Shown here in pieces: positions 6,964 through 13,324 of a DNA stretch of 13,324 nt. The translations under genes were made by a program, and so were the position numbers. Each line of letters begins with the position of its first letter. Positions within the stretch are counted from its first letter, which is position 1. The notes below the pieces were generated by a model. That model did no database searches. It saw only the letters and a list, made by a program, of their open reading frames with translations, and had not been told where the DNA came from. Source of the stretch: DASZCR01 sp035942915 (GTDB taxonomy: Bacteria; Acidobacteriota; Blastocatellia; Pyrinomonadales; Pyrinomonadaceae); assembly GCA_035942915.1 (NCBI GenBank), contig DASZCR010000319.1, positions 1-13,324 of the forward strand. Direction: 5' to 3'.

Positions 6964-8175
6964 TTATTCAATCATGTCGAGCATGGAACTGCCGCCGGAG
7001 GCGCGCGTGGATGCGCCGAAGCCTGCGAGCGCGGGCGCGTGCGTCTGCGCCCCACCGCCAGCCGTGAACTCGTCGGACGAAGACATGCCCTTGAGCGCGA
7101 GCAGCAGGTTGTTCGGATTGGTCGCAAAGGCCAGTCCATCTTCGAGCGTGATGAGCTTGCGCTCGATGTAGTCCTTGATGACGAAGTCGAACTCCTGCAT
7201 CCCGTCGAGTTTGCCGTCGCGCATCGCGTCTAAGAGAGACTTACCTTCCGACTCGCCCTCTGTGATGTACTCACGCGTGCGCGGTGTCGATTTCAGGATT
7301 TCGACGGCGGCCACGCGTCCGCGACCGTCGGCGCGCGGTATCAGCCTTTGCGAGACGATGAAGCGGAAGGTCTGCGCGAGGCGTGTGCGAATCACCTGCT
7401 CCTCGTTCTTCGGATACATGCCGATGATGCGGTCTATCGTCTTCGAGGCGTCGATGGTGTGCAGCGTGGAGAGCACGAGGTGGCCTGTCTCGGCAGCTTC
7501 GAGCGCAATCTCTGTCGTCTCGTAGTCGCGCATCTCGCCGATGAGAATCACCTTCGGCGCTTGACGCAACGCCGCGCGCAGCGCCGACGGGAAGTCGCGC
7601 GCGTCCGAACCAATCTCGCGCTGGTTGATGGTCGAGCTTTTGTGCTGATGCAAGAACTCGATGGGGTCTTCGATGGTGACGATGTGGTGATGCGCCGTCT
7701 CGTTGATGCGGTCGATGATGGCCGCCAGCGTCGAAGATTTACCCGCGCCGGTCGGCCCCGTGACGAGGACTATGCCGTTGCGCAGGTCGGCCACGTCGCC
7801 CAGTTGTGGAGGCAACTCCAACGTCTGAAGCGTCGGCACTTCCGTCGGGATGACGCGCATGACGATGGAATAGGTGCCGCGCTGCTGGAAGATGTTGACG
7901 CGGAAACGCGTCCGCGACGGGAGCGAATAGCTGAGGTCGGCCGAGCCTGTGTGGACGAGGCGCGCGGCCGCATCCGGGTTGCCCTCCATCAGCGTCATCG
8001 CAATCACCTCTGTCTGGTAAGGCGAAAGCTTCTGCATCCCAAGGGGCTGGACGGGCGTCAGCTTGCCGTTAATCTCGACCTGCGGGGGCTGGCCGACGGA
8101 GAAGTTGAGGTCGCTGATTTTGTCTGAGACAAGCAGCATGCGCTCGATGATGGGCGGCAGGTCGAAGAAGCTCAT
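6964..8175 (-). CDS. pilT: PilT-type type IV pilus retraction ATPase
   Basis: 403 aa from ATG 8175. An in-frame TTG at 8232 would add 19 unlikely residues; AGGAG lies about 15 nt upstream of the ATG. This is a GspE/PilT-superfamily hexameric ATPase that depolymerises the pilus at the inner-membrane base. The N-terminal domain includes SDLNFSVGQPPQVEING (21-37), the PilT 'SDLH.s.G..P..R..G' region with Asn for His. Walker A is GPTGAGKS (140-147), the Asp box TIEDPIEF (167-174), Walker B VILIGEMRD (209-217) and the His box STLHT (H239). Basic residues in the RQAPK and RTRLAQTFR segments fit PilT/PilU. The final ~45 residues are a Gly/Ala/Thr tail ending SMLDMIE. PilT and PilU cannot be cleanly separated here. 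No other pilus gene is in the window, apart from the likely co-transcribed receiver-like gene downstream. Confidence 0.93.
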   Translation of the reverse strand: MSFFDLPPIIERMLLVSDKISDLNFSVGQPPQVEINGKLTPVQPLGMQKLSPYQTEVIAMTLMEGNPDAAARLVHTGSADLSYSLPSRTRFRVNIFQQRGTYSIVMRVIPTEVPTLQTLELPPQLGDVADLRNGIVLVTGPTGAGKSSTLAAIIDRINETAHHHIVTIEDPIEFLHQHKSSTINQREIGSDARDFPSALRAALRQAPKVILIGEMRDYETTEIALEAAETGHLVLSTLHTIDASKTIDRIIGMYPKNEEQVIRTRLAQTFRFIVSQRLIPRADGRGRVAAVEILKSTPRTREYITEGESEGKSLLDAMRDGKLDGMQEFDFVIKDYIERKLITLEDGLAFATNPNNLLLALKGMSSSDEFTAGGGAQTHAPALAGFGASTRASGGSSMLDMIE

Positions 8176-8243
8176 GCCAGTTTTTTGTAGCTCCTGAATT
8201 GATAAGTAAAGACCGGCGGGCGGCGACGGCAAAGGCGGAAGGT

Positions 8244-8297
8244 GCGAGCCAAAAGGCTACTTGCGGCCTTTCTCCCAAAGGCCACCGCCATTCTCGC
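8244..8297 (-). ncRNA. Candidate structured 5' leader of pilT (three-way junction)
   Basis: Read on the minus strand, the segment can fold as a closing stem GCGA/TCGC (8294-8297 with 8244-8247), hairpin A GGCCTTT-GGGAG-AAAGGCC (8265-8271 with 8277-8283, 7 bp) and hairpin B GCC-TTTT-GGC (8248-8250 with 8255-8257), joined by unpaired GCAAGTA and GAATGGCGGT. It sits about 70-120 nt upstream of the pilT start, where riboswitch or attenuator leaders occur. It does not match any riboswitch class I can recognise by eye. The closing stem is short, and whether transcription begins upstream of it is unknown. Confidence 0.35.
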
Positions 8298-8318
8298 GTA
8301 TAACACAGGGAAAAGCAA

Positions 8319-8333
8319 GTTAAAACTTTTAAC
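8319..8333. promoter_or_regulatory. Perfect palindrome GTTAAAACTTTTAAC in the pilT upstream region
   Basis: GTTAAAA-C-TTTTAAC is a 7 + 1 + 7 perfect palindrome inside the AT-rich island 8299-8354, the natural promoter location for pilT. Minus-strand -10-like hexamers flank it: TAATAC (8341-8336) on one side and TTATAC (8303-8298) on the other. Neither has a good -35 partner. A dimeric repressor or activator site overlapping the promoter is a reasonable reading. The remainder of the 8176-8380 gap shows no ORF. Confidence 0.4.
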
Positions 8334-8380
8334 CTGTATTATTTTATCATTTAGGAGTGCAGGCGGAGACTCCGGCCGGG

Positions 8381-9013
8381 TCACAGAGAAGCGAAAAACC
8401 GGCGCGTCCGGCGGGTGATTTCGGAGGCGTCGGGGGCGTTTGCGAGGAGCGCGCTGATGATGGCGACGGAGTCTGCCCCGGCGTCGAGGGCGGCGCGCGC
8501 CGTCTCACGGTCGAGGCCGCCGATGGCGACGAGTGGCAGGTGCGGAGGCAGCGCGGCGCGCACGCGTCGCAACCCTTCGAGGCCGACGACCGGGTCTGGA
8601 TTCTCTTTCGTCAGGGTGTCGAAGATGGGGCCGATGGCGACGTAGCTGACGGGCAGACGTGCGGCCGCCATCGCCTGTTCGACGCTATGCGTCGAGAAGC
8701 CGACGATGGCCTCATTGCCGAGCAGACGGCGCGCGGCTTCCGGCGCAAGGTCGTCCTGTCCGAGATGCACGCCGTCGGCGCGAAGCGCGAGCGCAATGTC
8801 AACACGGTCGTTGACGATGAGCGTCGCACCTGCGCGTCGCGCGACCTCTGCGGCCGCCTCCGCCTGTTCATAGAACTCGCGCGCGCCGAGATGCTTCTCG
8901 CGCACCTGCACGAACGTCGCGCCGCCTGCGACAAATGCAGCCACCTGCGCCGCGTGCGACAACCCGCACAAACGCGCATCCGTAATCGGATAGAGTTTCG
9001 GCAGACTCAACAT
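8381..9013 (-). CDS. thiE: Thiamine-phosphate synthase
   Basis: 210 aa, normal length. It is a cytosolic TIM-barrel enzyme that couples hydroxymethylpyrimidine diphosphate to the thiazole phosphate to give thiamine monophosphate. The family motifs occur in order: VQVREK (35-40, diphosphate-binding Arg/Lys), NDRVDIALALRADGVHLGQDD (68-88), GFSTHS (105-110), YVAIGPIFDTLTK (124-136) and PLVAIGG (160-166), with ADSVAIISAL near the phosphate site. The ATG at 9013 lies 7 nt from an array of heptamer repeats, leaving no recognisable Shine-Dalgarno. No TPP riboswitch signature is seen upstream and no other thi genes are nearby, so it stands alone. The downstream region to 8334 lacks a convincing terminator. 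Confidence 0.95.
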   Translation of the reverse strand: MLSLPKLYPITDARLCGLSHAAQVAAFVAGGATFVQVREKHLGAREFYEQAEAAAEVARRAGATLIVNDRVDIALALRADGVHLGQDDLAPEAARRLLGNEAIVGFSTHSVEQAMAAARLPVSYVAIGPIFDTLTKENPDPVVGLEGLRRVRAALPPHLPLVAIGGLDRETARAALDAGADSVAIISALLANAPDASEITRRTRRFFASL

Positions 9014-9020
9014 AAGCTAG

Positions 9021-9145
9021 GTGATGGGTGATAGGTGATGGGTGATAGGAGAAAAGCCGTCTTCTCTTATCACCCATCACCCATCACTTATCACTTCCTT
9101 CTTATCACCTATCACCTATCACTTCTGTGACGCATCACTTATCAC
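9021..9145. repeat. Inverted array of TGAT-type heptamer repeats between the S9 peptidase gene and thiE
   Basis: The left arm has four units: GTGATGG, GTGATAG, GTGATGG and GTGATAG (9021-9048). After AGAAAAGCCGT the array inverts: CTTCTC, then TTATCAC, CCATCAC, CCATCAC, TTATCAC (9067-9094), a spacer, TTATCAC, CTATCAC, CTATCAC (9102-9122), a second spacer, and GCATCAC, TTATCAC (9132-9145). The arms 9021-9056 and 9061-9094 are nearly complementary and could fold into a ~33-bp imperfect hairpin around CCGT. The right-hand element, with its CTTCTC flank, matches the array at 6-39. It fills nearly all of the 146-bp intergenic gap, so thiE promoter elements, the 3' end of the peptidase transcript, or both must lie within repeats. 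Confidence 0.85.
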
Positions 9146-9159
9146 TTAGCATTGCGCAG

Positions 9160-11418
9160 TTAGCGCGCGTTGGGGGCGATGGCTGAGGCATTGCCGTTGA
9201 GGTATTTGTCGAACCAGTAGGTTTGCCAGTTGAGGCTTTCGACGAGGTGTTTGGGTTCGCCCGTGCGCGTGAGGTTGTGGTTCTCGCGCGGGAAGATGAC
9301 GAACTCGGCGGGCGCGCCGAAGTGTTTGAGCGCGCGAAACCACTGCTCGCCCTGTTCGAGCGGGACGCGCAGGTCGTTGTCCGAATGGAGAATGAGAATC
9401 GGCGTCTTGACGTTCTTCGCGTACTTGAGGGGCGAGCGTTCCCAGTAGAGGTCGAAACGCTCGAAGAGGTCGCCGCCGAAGTCCGGCGTGTGGCCGTATG
9501 CACCGTCGCGTGTGCCTTCGTCGCTGATGAAGTTGGTGACGCTACGCAGCGTGACGGCCGCTTTGAAGATGTCCGTGTGGCCGACAATCCAGTTGGTCAG
9601 ATAGCCGCCGTAAGAGCCGCCGGTGACGCCGAGCCGTTCGCGGTCAATCCACGAATTTCTTTGCAGCACGGCCTCGACGCCCTTCATCACGTCAATGTAA
9701 TCCTTGCCGCCCCACTCGCCGACGATGCCGCGCTCGAACCTCTGCCCGTAGCCGGTCGAGCCGCGCGGGTTGGTGTAGAAGACCGCCCAACCGCGCGCCG
9801 CATAGACCTGAAACTCATGAAACCAATCGACGCCGTACATCGCCGCCGGGCCGCCGTGAATACTCAAGACCAGAGGATATTTCTGCCCCTCCTGCCAGTT
9901 GAGCGGGCGGACGAGAAAGCCGTCAATGTCCCAATCGTCTGCGCCTTTGTAGACCATGCGCTCCACGTCTTGCAGACGCAGTTGCGACCAGAGCCGCTCG
10001 TTAAGTCGCGTCAGACGCCGTTCGCCGCGCCCCGCGCCGTCGGCCGTGTAGAGGTCGTCGAGGTTCTTGAAGTCGTTGGCGGTGTAGACCATGCGGCCGG
10101 TCTGCCGGTTGATGTCAACCGCGCGGACGGCGCGTGCGCCCGTCGTCACCTGCCTGACAGCTTTCGAGGCCACATCGACGCGGAAGAGATGGGTCTCGCC
10201 TTTGACGCCCGCTTCAAAGAAGAGCGCGCGTCCCTGTTCAGCCCATTTCAAATTCGAGGGGATGAGGTCTAAACCTTCGGCGGCGAGTTGAGAAGGCGCG
10301 CCGCCTGTGGCGGGCGCGAGATAGATTTTCGGATGGTCGCGCTCGCGCACCTGACCGAGAAAGGCAATGGTGCGGCCGTCGGGCGACCAGCGCGGACTGT
10401 CGTCCGATTCTTCATGGTCGGAAATCTTCGTGAGCGCGCCCGTGCCGTCTGCGCGGATGACCCACACATCCGTGTTGCGGCTCTCCTCGAAGGCCTTGCC
10501 CGTGCGGTCGGAGACGAAGGCGATGCGCGTCGAGTCGGGCGACCACTGCGGGTCGCTATCGTTCCAGTCCTGACCGGAAGTGATTTGCCGTGCGTCGCCC
10601 GACGCGAAATCGACGACCCAGATGTGAGCGCGCTTGTCGTCGAACCAGCCCGTGTCGTTGAACTTGTAGGAGGTGTAGGTGTAGTGACGCACGTCGCTCG
10701 AAGGCGGGCGCGTGTCGCTTGGGCCTGTGCGCGTGATGACGGCGAAGCGCGTCCCGTCGGGCGACCACTGAAAGCTGTTGACGCCGTTTCTCAGGTTCGT
10801 GACGCGGCGCGCTTCGCCGCCGTTCAAGGCGAGCACGTAGATTTGATTGCGCGGAGTGTCGGCGGCAGACGTGGCCTGCGCGCTGGCGACTCCGGGCGTC
10901 GAGGGCGGCCCGGTCGCGCCGGGCGTCGCAGAGACTTGCGGCGTGTTCGGGTCGCGCGGCGCGCCGGGCGAAGCGGCAGCGGCAGGAGTCGCAGCAGGCG
11001 CAGGCTGTGCGGACTGTGCCGGAGAAGCGTTCGAGGTCGGCTGAGTTGTTTCCGTGCCCGCCGGACGCGCCGAGAGGAAGGCGAGGTGTTGACCGTCGGG
11101 CGACCAGCGCGGCGATGTTGAAGACTGCGGGCTGGTGGTGAACTGGCGCGGAGGCTGGCTGCCGTCCACAGCCGCGACCCAGATGTTCGACTGCCGACGG
11201 TTCTGCCGCTGGTCAACCGTCGTCACGACGTAGGCGACGTAGCGGCCATCGGGCGACAGGCGCGGGTCTGACAGAAACTCGAAAGCGAAATAGTCTTCGG
11301 CCGTGATGCCGCGACGCGCGCCCGACGCTTGCGCGTTCGGCGTCTGTGCGTTCGACATTGACGGCCAGAGGAGCGCCACCGTCAGCAGCAGCACGCTCCA
11401 TGCCCTGCACGTTCTCAT
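9160..11418 (-). CDS. Secreted S9 family prolyl oligopeptidase (acylaminoacyl-peptidase/DPP-like)
   Basis: 752 aa from ATG 11418. An ATG five codons upstream (11433) lacks the AGAGGGA ribosome site that precedes 11418. Residues 1-25 form a Sec signal (cleavage near SNA|Q). A seven-bladed-type beta-propeller follows (~40-480), with repeated WSPDG/LSPDG blade motifs near 54-58, 104-108, 217-221, 291-295 and 343-347. The alpha/beta-hydrolase domain spans ~495-745: oxyanion HGGPA (521-525), nucleophile elbow GGSYGG (S602), D682 in SDNDLRVP and H714 in ENHNLTR, a complete Ser-Asp-His triad. It should cleave short peptides in the periplasm or outside. An unusual Pro/Ala/Thr/Ser-rich, probably disordered insert (~121-190) lies between early propeller blades. 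It is flanked by a frameshifted secreted-protein gene upstream and repeats downstream; no operon partner is evident. Confidence 0.95.
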   Translation of the reverse strand: MRTCRAWSVLLLTVALLWPSMSNAQTPNAQASGARRGITAEDYFAFEFLSDPRLSPDGRYVAYVVTTVDQRQNRRQSNIWVAAVDGSQPPRQFTTSPQSSTSPRWSPDGQHLAFLSARPAGTETTQPTSNASPAQSAQPAPAATPAAAASPGAPRDPNTPQVSATPGATGPPSTPGVASAQATSAADTPRNQIYVLALNGGEARRVTNLRNGVNSFQWSPDGTRFAVITRTGPSDTRPPSSDVRHYTYTSYKFNDTGWFDDKRAHIWVVDFASGDARQITSGQDWNDSDPQWSPDSTRIAFVSDRTGKAFEESRNTDVWVIRADGTGALTKISDHEESDDSPRWSPDGRTIAFLGQVRERDHPKIYLAPATGGAPSQLAAEGLDLIPSNLKWAEQGRALFFEAGVKGETHLFRVDVASKAVRQVTTGARAVRAVDINRQTGRMVYTANDFKNLDDLYTADGAGRGERRLTRLNERLWSQLRLQDVERMVYKGADDWDIDGFLVRPLNWQEGQKYPLVLSIHGGPAAMYGVDWFHEFQVYAARGWAVFYTNPRGSTGYGQRFERGIVGEWGGKDYIDVMKGVEAVLQRNSWIDRERLGVTGGSYGGYLTNWIVGHTDIFKAAVTLRSVTNFISDEGTRDGAYGHTPDFGGDLFERFDLYWERSPLKYAKNVKTPILILHSDNDLRVPLEQGEQWFRALKHFGAPAEFVIFPRENHNLTRTGEPKHLVESLNWQTYWFDKYLNGNASAIAPNAR

Positions 11419-11423
11419 AAAGT

Positions 11424-11430
11424 TCCCTCT
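11424..11430 (-). promoter_or_regulatory. Shine-Dalgarno deciding the peptidase start at 11418
   Basis: AGAGGGA on the minus strand ends 5 nt before the ATG at 11418. It overlaps the second codon of the alternative ATG at 11433, which itself has only CTGACC before it. Confidence 0.6.
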
Positions 11431-11491
11431 CATGGTCAGTCCAGACGCAGGTTTCCCCAGAACAGTTTGAAGGTTAATTTGTGAAGGGAGC

Positions 11492-11519
11492 AGGATACAC
11501 TACGGCGTGGATAATACAA
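11492..11519 (-). promoter_or_regulatory. Possible sigma-70-like promoter for the S9 peptidase gene
   Basis: On the minus strand TTGTAT (11519-11514), a 16-bp spacer and TATCCT (11497-11492) would start transcription near 11485, giving a leader of about 67 nt. It lies in the AT-richer part of the gap 11419-11593. The matches are moderate and acidobacterial promoters are poorly defined, so this is tentative. Confidence 0.25.
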
Positions 11520-11593
11520 TTGTGTCGAGACTTGTCGCCAGTCCCGGAGAAGAGTCTTTCAAAAATGGCTTACGCGCGCGTGCGCTCTGATGG

Positions 11594-12060
11594 TCAACGG
11601 CACTTGACGAGAGACGGTTCACGGCCGCGCACGAGTGTAAAAGTTCCGATGAGGCTTTGTTGTCGCTGCGCCTGACGGTCAGTTTCATTCTCGCGCCGCT
11701 GACCTGTCCGCTAAAACGGACGGCGTAGGCGTTCTGCCCCTCGCCCATACGCACGGGGCCGCCACGTTCTTCGACGTGAGTTCCGGTCACGTTGAAGCGT
11801 CCGCGCCGGTCGAGCACGAGCGGGCGGTCGATTGTGCCGTGCGCGCAGTCGTACTCGACGCGTGCGCCCTCGTCGCCGACTTCGAGACTCACGCGCTCGC
11901 CGCCCCAGAGTCCCGTCGCCACTCTGTTCTCCGCCGCGTCGCCTGCGGCTTTCGCCTCTCCCATCTCGTTCTCCGGTTTGCCGTTCGCAGCTAACATGAC
12001 GGTCAACGAAAAGATGACCGCCAGCAGCCATCGCAGCGATGCTTTCCGACGCTCTCTCAC
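11594..12060 (-). pseudogene. Small secreted 'GLWGGE' protein, frameshifted near the 3' end
   Basis: It starts at GTG 12060 with GGAGG five bases upstream. The signal peptide is about residues 1-25 (WLLAVIFSLTVMLAA). The mature part carries ATGLWGGERVSLEVGDEGARVEYDCAHGTID, then GRFNVTGTHVEERGGPVR and a beta-rich stretch to MKLTVRRSDNK at 135. This resembles a small family I associate with acidobacterial secreted proteins of unknown function, typically ending in a 'GTFTLvfGkeP..KC' strand. In the frame as read, residues 136-186 are unrelated and run to a stop at 11500. If one base is added in the AAA run at 11656-11658, the frame continues as SLIGTFTLVRG...EPSLVKCR and stops at 11594, restoring that ending. 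The coordinates given are for the restored reading. A real mutation, a sequencing error in the homopolymer, or slippage could each explain it. The restored stop also leaves the peptidase upstream region free. Confidence 0.75.
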
Positions 12061-12086
12061 GCGGCCTCCTCGAAGCTTCGGCGTTG

Positions 12087-12127
12087 AAAAAACCGGAAGG
12101 GGTGAATACCCGACGGATATTCACCCC
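12087..12127 (-). terminator. Rho-independent terminator of the right-edge secreted protein gene
   Basis: GGGGTGAATA (12099-12108) and TATTCACCCC (12118-12127) form a perfect 10-bp stem with a 9-nt loop. On the minus strand it is followed by TTCCGG and six T's (plus-strand A's 12087-12092). It begins 21 bp after the stop at 12149 and precedes the Shine-Dalgarno of the next gene (12065-12069). Confidence 0.85.
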
Positions 12128-12148
12128 CTCGCTCTGATGCGACGGACG

Positions 12149-13324
12149 CTACTGGCAGGTGCTCAACCTGAACGAGTAGATGTACGTGCTCCAGTTGAAA
12201 GAGCCGTCGGCCGGGATGTACTCGGTCGTGAAGACCATCGTGCAGCCGTCAACGGGGTCAACGCTGAGGGTGCTGTAATCGCCCCAACGCGACAAGCCGC
12301 CGGTCTGCGAACCCGGCCCGGCGAGGATGCTCGTCTCGTTGCCCATCGCGCCGAGCGGGTCGGCCGGCCCACGATAAGCATAACGGATGCTCGGCCTCAT
12401 GCTGCTGCTTGAGATGTTATAGCCGACGGCGATGCCGCCCGTCTTGTCGAGCGCGGCGCTGCCCATCCAACGCCAGTTGGCGTCGGGCGCGAACGTTCCC
12501 TGCTGGCGCAGCACGGGTGTCGCGCTCGTGATGGTCTGCCCCGTCGCGTTGCGCAACTCGTACCAGCGAATACCGCTGACGCCGCCGGTTGCAACCGCAT
12601 GGTTGATGACCATCGCCTCGTGCGTCCCGAAGTTGCGATAGCTGAGGCGATACATGAGACGGTCGGCGAGCGAGTCGAGCGTCTGCGTCGTGCCTTGCTG
12701 CGGGATGCAGACGCCGCCGCTGCACGCTCTACTGAAGGCGGCGACCCCTGCGATGTTGGTCGGCCCCGTCAAAGTGCCCGTTCCTGATGCCCAGTTGACG
12801 GCAAACTTCCACGACTGCAAGGCGCTCGTGCTGATGCTCAGCAGCGGGTTGGGCGACCCCGGCGGCGGAGGCGTCAGCCCTTCGAAGTCGGCCGGTTCGA
12901 GACTGTGGAAGCTGGTGCTCGTCGAAGCGCAGATTTGACGCGCCGCCAGACCAAGCAGCATCTTGTCGCGCTCGAAGGCGCAGACGCGATTGCCGACATA
13001 GGTGCGCCCGCGACGGAACATGTTGTAGGTGATGTAATAACCATCGTGCCAGACACCCATCTTCGGGTAGTCGTTAAAGTCCGTCCCGTAGGAGTAAGCG
13101 TATCTGTGGTAAGTGCCGGTCGGGTCAGGCGTGGTCGAAACGGCGACGCACTGCATAAAGGGCGAGCTGCTGACGGCGAACTGCGTGAGCACCCAGCGGT
13201 CTGCCAGTTGGTCGTACTGCACGATGGGGTCGCCGTCGTTCATCGACTCGCACGCGCCGCCGAAGCCCTGCCAGATGGTGTTGCCGTTCTTGGGGAAGCC
13301 CGCGCGGAGCGCGAAGGTGTCGAT
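12149..13324 (-). CDS. Large secreted protein, 3' part only (gene continues beyond the right edge)
   Basis: The reading frame is open from the window edge to the stop at 12149, about 391 codons. The ATG at 13243 is internal: upstream in-frame codons read FALRAGFPK then TIWQGFGGACES, continuous with the conserved DGDPIVQYDQLADRW segment. The pattern NDGDPIVQYD..ADRWVLTQF, SPFMQCVAVS.T.DPTGTYHRYAY, DYPKMGVWHDGYYITYN and, later, WRWMGSAALDKTGGIAVGYN and GDYSTLSVDPVDGCTMVFTTEY fits a beta-propeller-like extracellular protein known to me from Acidobacteria and other environmental bacteria, of unestablished function. Paired cysteines (for example ACSGGVC, CTMVF, STCQ at the end) fit export and disulfides. 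The protein ends right after the propeller-like region, without a C-terminal sorting repeat. The N-terminal signal lies outside the window. Confidence 0.88.
   Translation of the reverse strand: MDTFALRAGFPKNGNTIWQGFGGACESMNDGDPIVQYDQLADRWVLTQFAVSSSPFMQCVAVSTTPDPTGTYHRYAYSYGTDFNDYPKMGVWHDGYYITYNMFRRGRTYVGNRVCAFERDKMLLGLAARQICASTSTSFHSLEPADFEGLTPPPPGSPNPLLSISTSALQSWKFAVNWASGTGTLTGPTNIAGVAAFSRACSGGVCIPQQGTTQTLDSLADRLMYRLSYRNFGTHEAMVINHAVATGGVSGIRWYELRNATGQTITSATPVLRQQGTFAPDANWRWMGSAALDKTGGIAVGYNISSSSMRPSIRYAYRGPADPLGAMGNETSILAGPGSQTGGLSRWGDYSTLSVDPVDGCTMVFTTEYIPADGSFNWSTYIYSFRLSTCQ

Noticed and set aside
7348..8127. 259-codon open frame on the plus strand
   Set aside because: It lies opposite the PilT ATPase, reads as Arg/Asp/Val-rich composition with no domain, and is a shadow of the real gene.
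8244..8297. c-di-GMP (GEMM-I) riboswitch upstream of pilT
   Set aside because: GCAAGTAGCC...GGC loosely recalls the GEMM core, but the conserved GGTAGCGGGGTTACC-like second helix and the ACGCAAAGCC string are absent. I keep it only as an unclassified structured leader.
8345..8380. Terminator for thiE from the CGGAG/CTCCG inverted repeat
   Set aside because: The arms are 5 bp with a one-base centre and no T-run, too weak to be called.
9021..9145. CRISPR-like repeat array
   Set aside because: Units are 7 bp, directly abutting and in both orientations, with no unique spacers and no cas genes.
9014..9159. TPP riboswitch before thiE
   Set aside because: The THI-box CTGAGA and ACCTGATC signatures are absent; the gap is nearly all heptamer repeats.
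9223..10272. 349-codon open frame on the plus strand
   Set aside because: It is antisense to the catalytic half of the S9 peptidase, with no motif or ribosome site.

Overview
The window is a GC-rich bacterial chromosome segment in which all twelve recognisable genes lie on the minus strand. The mix of genes suggests an Acidobacteriota-like (perhaps Blastocatellia-like) Gram-negative soil bacterium: secreted proteins with Sec signals, a PilT-type ATPase, a secreted S9 peptidase with a Pro/Ala-rich insert, and a 'GLWGGE...YDCAHG' secreted protein. That taxonomic call is inference from family impressions; no rRNA or marker phylogeny is present.

In transcription order from the right edge, the layout is as follows. 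(a) The 3' part of a gene for a large secreted protein runs off the right edge and ends in a strong terminator (12087-12127). (b) A small secreted protein gene (from 12060) carries a one-base frameshift in its 3' end. (c) A secreted S9 prolyl-oligopeptidase-family enzyme follows (9160-11418). (d) A 125-bp inverted array of TGAT-type heptamer repeats fills most of the gap before thiE (8381-9013). (e) A leader with a candidate three-way-junction RNA and a palindrome precedes pilT (6964-8175). A zinc-ribbon plus degenerate-receiver protein (6114-6938) follows pilT, with a terminator at 6041-6074. (f) A possible operon runs from a zinc-type CDF exporter with a His-rich N terminus (5038-6006) to an 80-aa protein whose start codon overlaps the exporter stop, then a LarA-like nickel-dependent racemase (3446-4714) and a secreted protein (2670-3404). 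It ends in a nested double terminator (2575-2644). (g) A secreted Gly-rich protein with a VirB10/TrbI-like barrel segment (1603-2418) ends in a perfect 34-bp palindrome. (h) A GlcD/D-lactate-dehydrogenase-type FAD enzyme (22-1467) has a stop codon that lies inside a second copy of the heptamer repeat.

Functional links that can be argued are few. The LarA-like racemase and GlcD-type oxidase could form a 2-hydroxyacid (lactate-type) interconversion and oxidation pair. The PilT ATPase and the zinc-ribbon/receiver protein are a plausible type IV pilus or motility pair. The most unusual structures are the heptamer repeat elements shared by two distant loci (one supplying a stop codon, the other occupying the thiE upstream region), the homopolymer frameshift at 11656-11658, and the structured pilT leader. 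I did not find a defence system, CRISPR array, insertion sequence, tRNA or rRNA. No gene-free stretch exceeds 300 bases; the largest gaps are 2419-2669, 8176-8380 and 9014-9159, described below.
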